DNA from: JBGTCD01 sp041749015
Lineage (GTDB): Bacteria; Bacteroidota; Bacteroidia; Cytophagales; Cyclobacteriaceae
Assembly: GCA_041749015.1 (NCBI GenBank)
Contig: JBGTCD010000097.1
Coordinates: forward strand, 1-14,934
Direction: 5' to 3'
DNA: 14,934 nucleotides
The position numbers were made by a program, and so were the translations under genes. The notes below the pieces were generated by a model. The model saw nothing but the letters and a program-made list of their open reading frames with translations, had not been told where the DNA came from and made no database searches. Below, piece by piece: positions 14,216 to 14,934 of the stretch (position 1 is the first letter of the stretch; every line of letters begins with the position of its first letter).

Positions 14216-14934
14216 TTAAAATTTTAGCCAATTGAAAGTTACCCCATTCCGGCTCATTTCCACAGCCGGAGCAGGAATTTTAATCATGTTTCCTAAAAAA
14301 ATAAGGGTGTTGAGCCATTTTGAGTCACCCCTGAAATGGGTCAGGTCCAGGTCCAGACTCAGGTAATATCTGCGGTAGGGGTCAAAACCAGCCTCCAGGT
14401 TTTGTTCATCCCTCGCGAAGACCATATTATTGGCCCCATACCCTGCGGCAATATTCAGCCATCCGGGGAATCTGTCAGGGTTTTTCATGAACTTACTCAG
14501 GTCAATAGCCAACCAATAGGTTTGGCCGTTGTAGTCTTTGATGATTTGTTCTTGAAGATTGGCGCCTAATAACCCGGGCCTATTGGCGGCCAACCCACTT
14601 CTGGAAAAGGAAAATTTAGGATGAATGCGCACTTCGTCCCAAAGCATGTGTTGTCCGTAAAAAAATGCTGAACCACCAAGGTTGGCGGCCATGTCGCCCC
14701 AGGAAAAACCAAAACCCTCGGAATACCCATCGAAAACCTCAATGGGCGCAAGGGCAAGGCATCCTGCCATACTGCCCCAAAAAAGGGCCTTTTGCTCGTC
14801 AGATCCAGTCCATTTTATGCTTTGGAAGGTCCCCTGACTTAAGTGAAATGCAGTATAGAAATGCCCGGCTTTATCCATCTGCTTCCATTCAGCATTATCA
14901 TTAAAAAATCTAAAAGAAGAAGTACTTAAGTCTG
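14216..14934 (-). CDS. DUF2279-like (YfiM-type) membrane or envelope protein, 5' end outside window
   Basis: The frame is open to the right edge (the last full codon ends at 14932), so the true start lies beyond it. The codons before the internal Met at 14878 read SFRFFNDNAEWKQ and continue directly into MDKAGHFYTAFHLSQG, a conserved block of DUF2279 proteins, which rules out that Met as the start. Counting from this Met, a second block EVFDGYSEGFGFSWGDMAANLGGS (47-70) also fits the family: a glycine-rich hydrophobic region with acidic and aromatic residues. The remainder (about 85-220) is polar and beta-rich, with alternating aromatic strands, and ends in FNWLKF, an aromatic C-terminus like that of outer-membrane beta-barrels. 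At least 239 residues are present. Function unknown; an envelope location is inferred. It is followed after 4 bases by the 150-residue secreted protein gene. Confidence 0.75.
   Translation of the reverse strand, partial: DLSTSSFRFFNDNAEWKQMDKAGHFYTAFHLSQGTFQSIKWTGSDEQKALFWGSMAGCLALAPIEVFDGYSEGFGFSWGDMAANLGGSAFFYGQHMLWDEVRIHPKFSFSRSGLAANRPGLLGANLQEQIIKDYNGQTYWLAIDLSKFMKNPDRFPGWLNIAAGYGANNMVFARDEQNLEAGFDPYRRYYLSLDLDLTHFRGDSKWLNTLIFLGNMIKIPAPAVEMSRNGVTFNWLKF

Noticed and set aside
14873..14878. Met of MDKAGH as the true start of the DUF2279-like protein
   Set aside because: The upstream in-frame codons (SFRFFNDNAEWKQ) look like family sequence and stay open to the window edge, so the gene begins outside.
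1..14934. Mobile element, prophage, CRISPR or tRNA features
   Set aside because: No transposase, integrase, phage gene, terminal repeats, spaced direct repeats or cloverleaf-like sequence was seen on either strand.

Overview
The window looks like chromosomal DNA of a Bacteroidota bacterium, most likely of the Cytophagales (Cyclobacteriaceae-like). This rests on family-level impressions: a large secreted PIG-L deacetylase, a DUF2279-type protein, promoters resembling the Bacteroidota TTTG/TAnnTTTG pattern, and A-rich translation starts without clear Shine-Dalgarno sites. Genus cannot be fixed by reading alone. I see no rRNA, tRNA, CRISPR array, insertion sequence or prophage; this is ordinary, mostly metabolic and transport-related chromosome.

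Left part, + strand. The window opens inside an alanine racemase gene. It overlaps a second fold-type III PLP racemase of the alanine/ornithine racemase family (TAATG junction), which in turn overlaps an NAD(P)H-dependent FMN reductase (ATGA junction). After about 140 bases with a possible promoter comes a second tight unit: a secreted, cysteine-free 842-residue PIG-L deacetylase, a previously uncalled 43-residue single-span membrane protein (5123-5254), and a sodium:solute symporter. The small gene overlaps the deacetylase end by 11 bases and the symporter start by an ATGA junction. This moves the symporter start to 5251. It is the most interesting observation in the window: the small protein looks like a dedicated partner of the transporter.

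Middle. A MATE-family efflux transporter lies on the - strand, convergent with the symporter. A 340-base gap with a perfect 12-base palindrome separates it from pckA (ATP-type phosphoenolpyruvate carboxykinase), also on the - strand. pckA is divergent from a POT/PTR-family proton-coupled peptide transporter, with a good promoter candidate for the transporter in the 191-base gap between them.

Right part, - strand. A secreted serine carboxypeptidase (peptidase S10) is convergent with the peptide transporter. Upstream of it are a secreted 150-residue protein of unknown function and a DUF2279-like protein that runs off the right edge; these two are 4 bases apart and likely form one operon, ending at a hairpin just after the 150-residue gene.

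Together the genes suggest a heterotrophic lifestyle based on peptides and amino acids: extracellular peptide trimming (S10), di/tripeptide uptake (POT), gluconeogenesis (PckA), amino-acid racemization, and a deacetylase-symporter pair that may process and import an amino sugar or other N-acylated compound. The physiological links are inference from neighbourhood.
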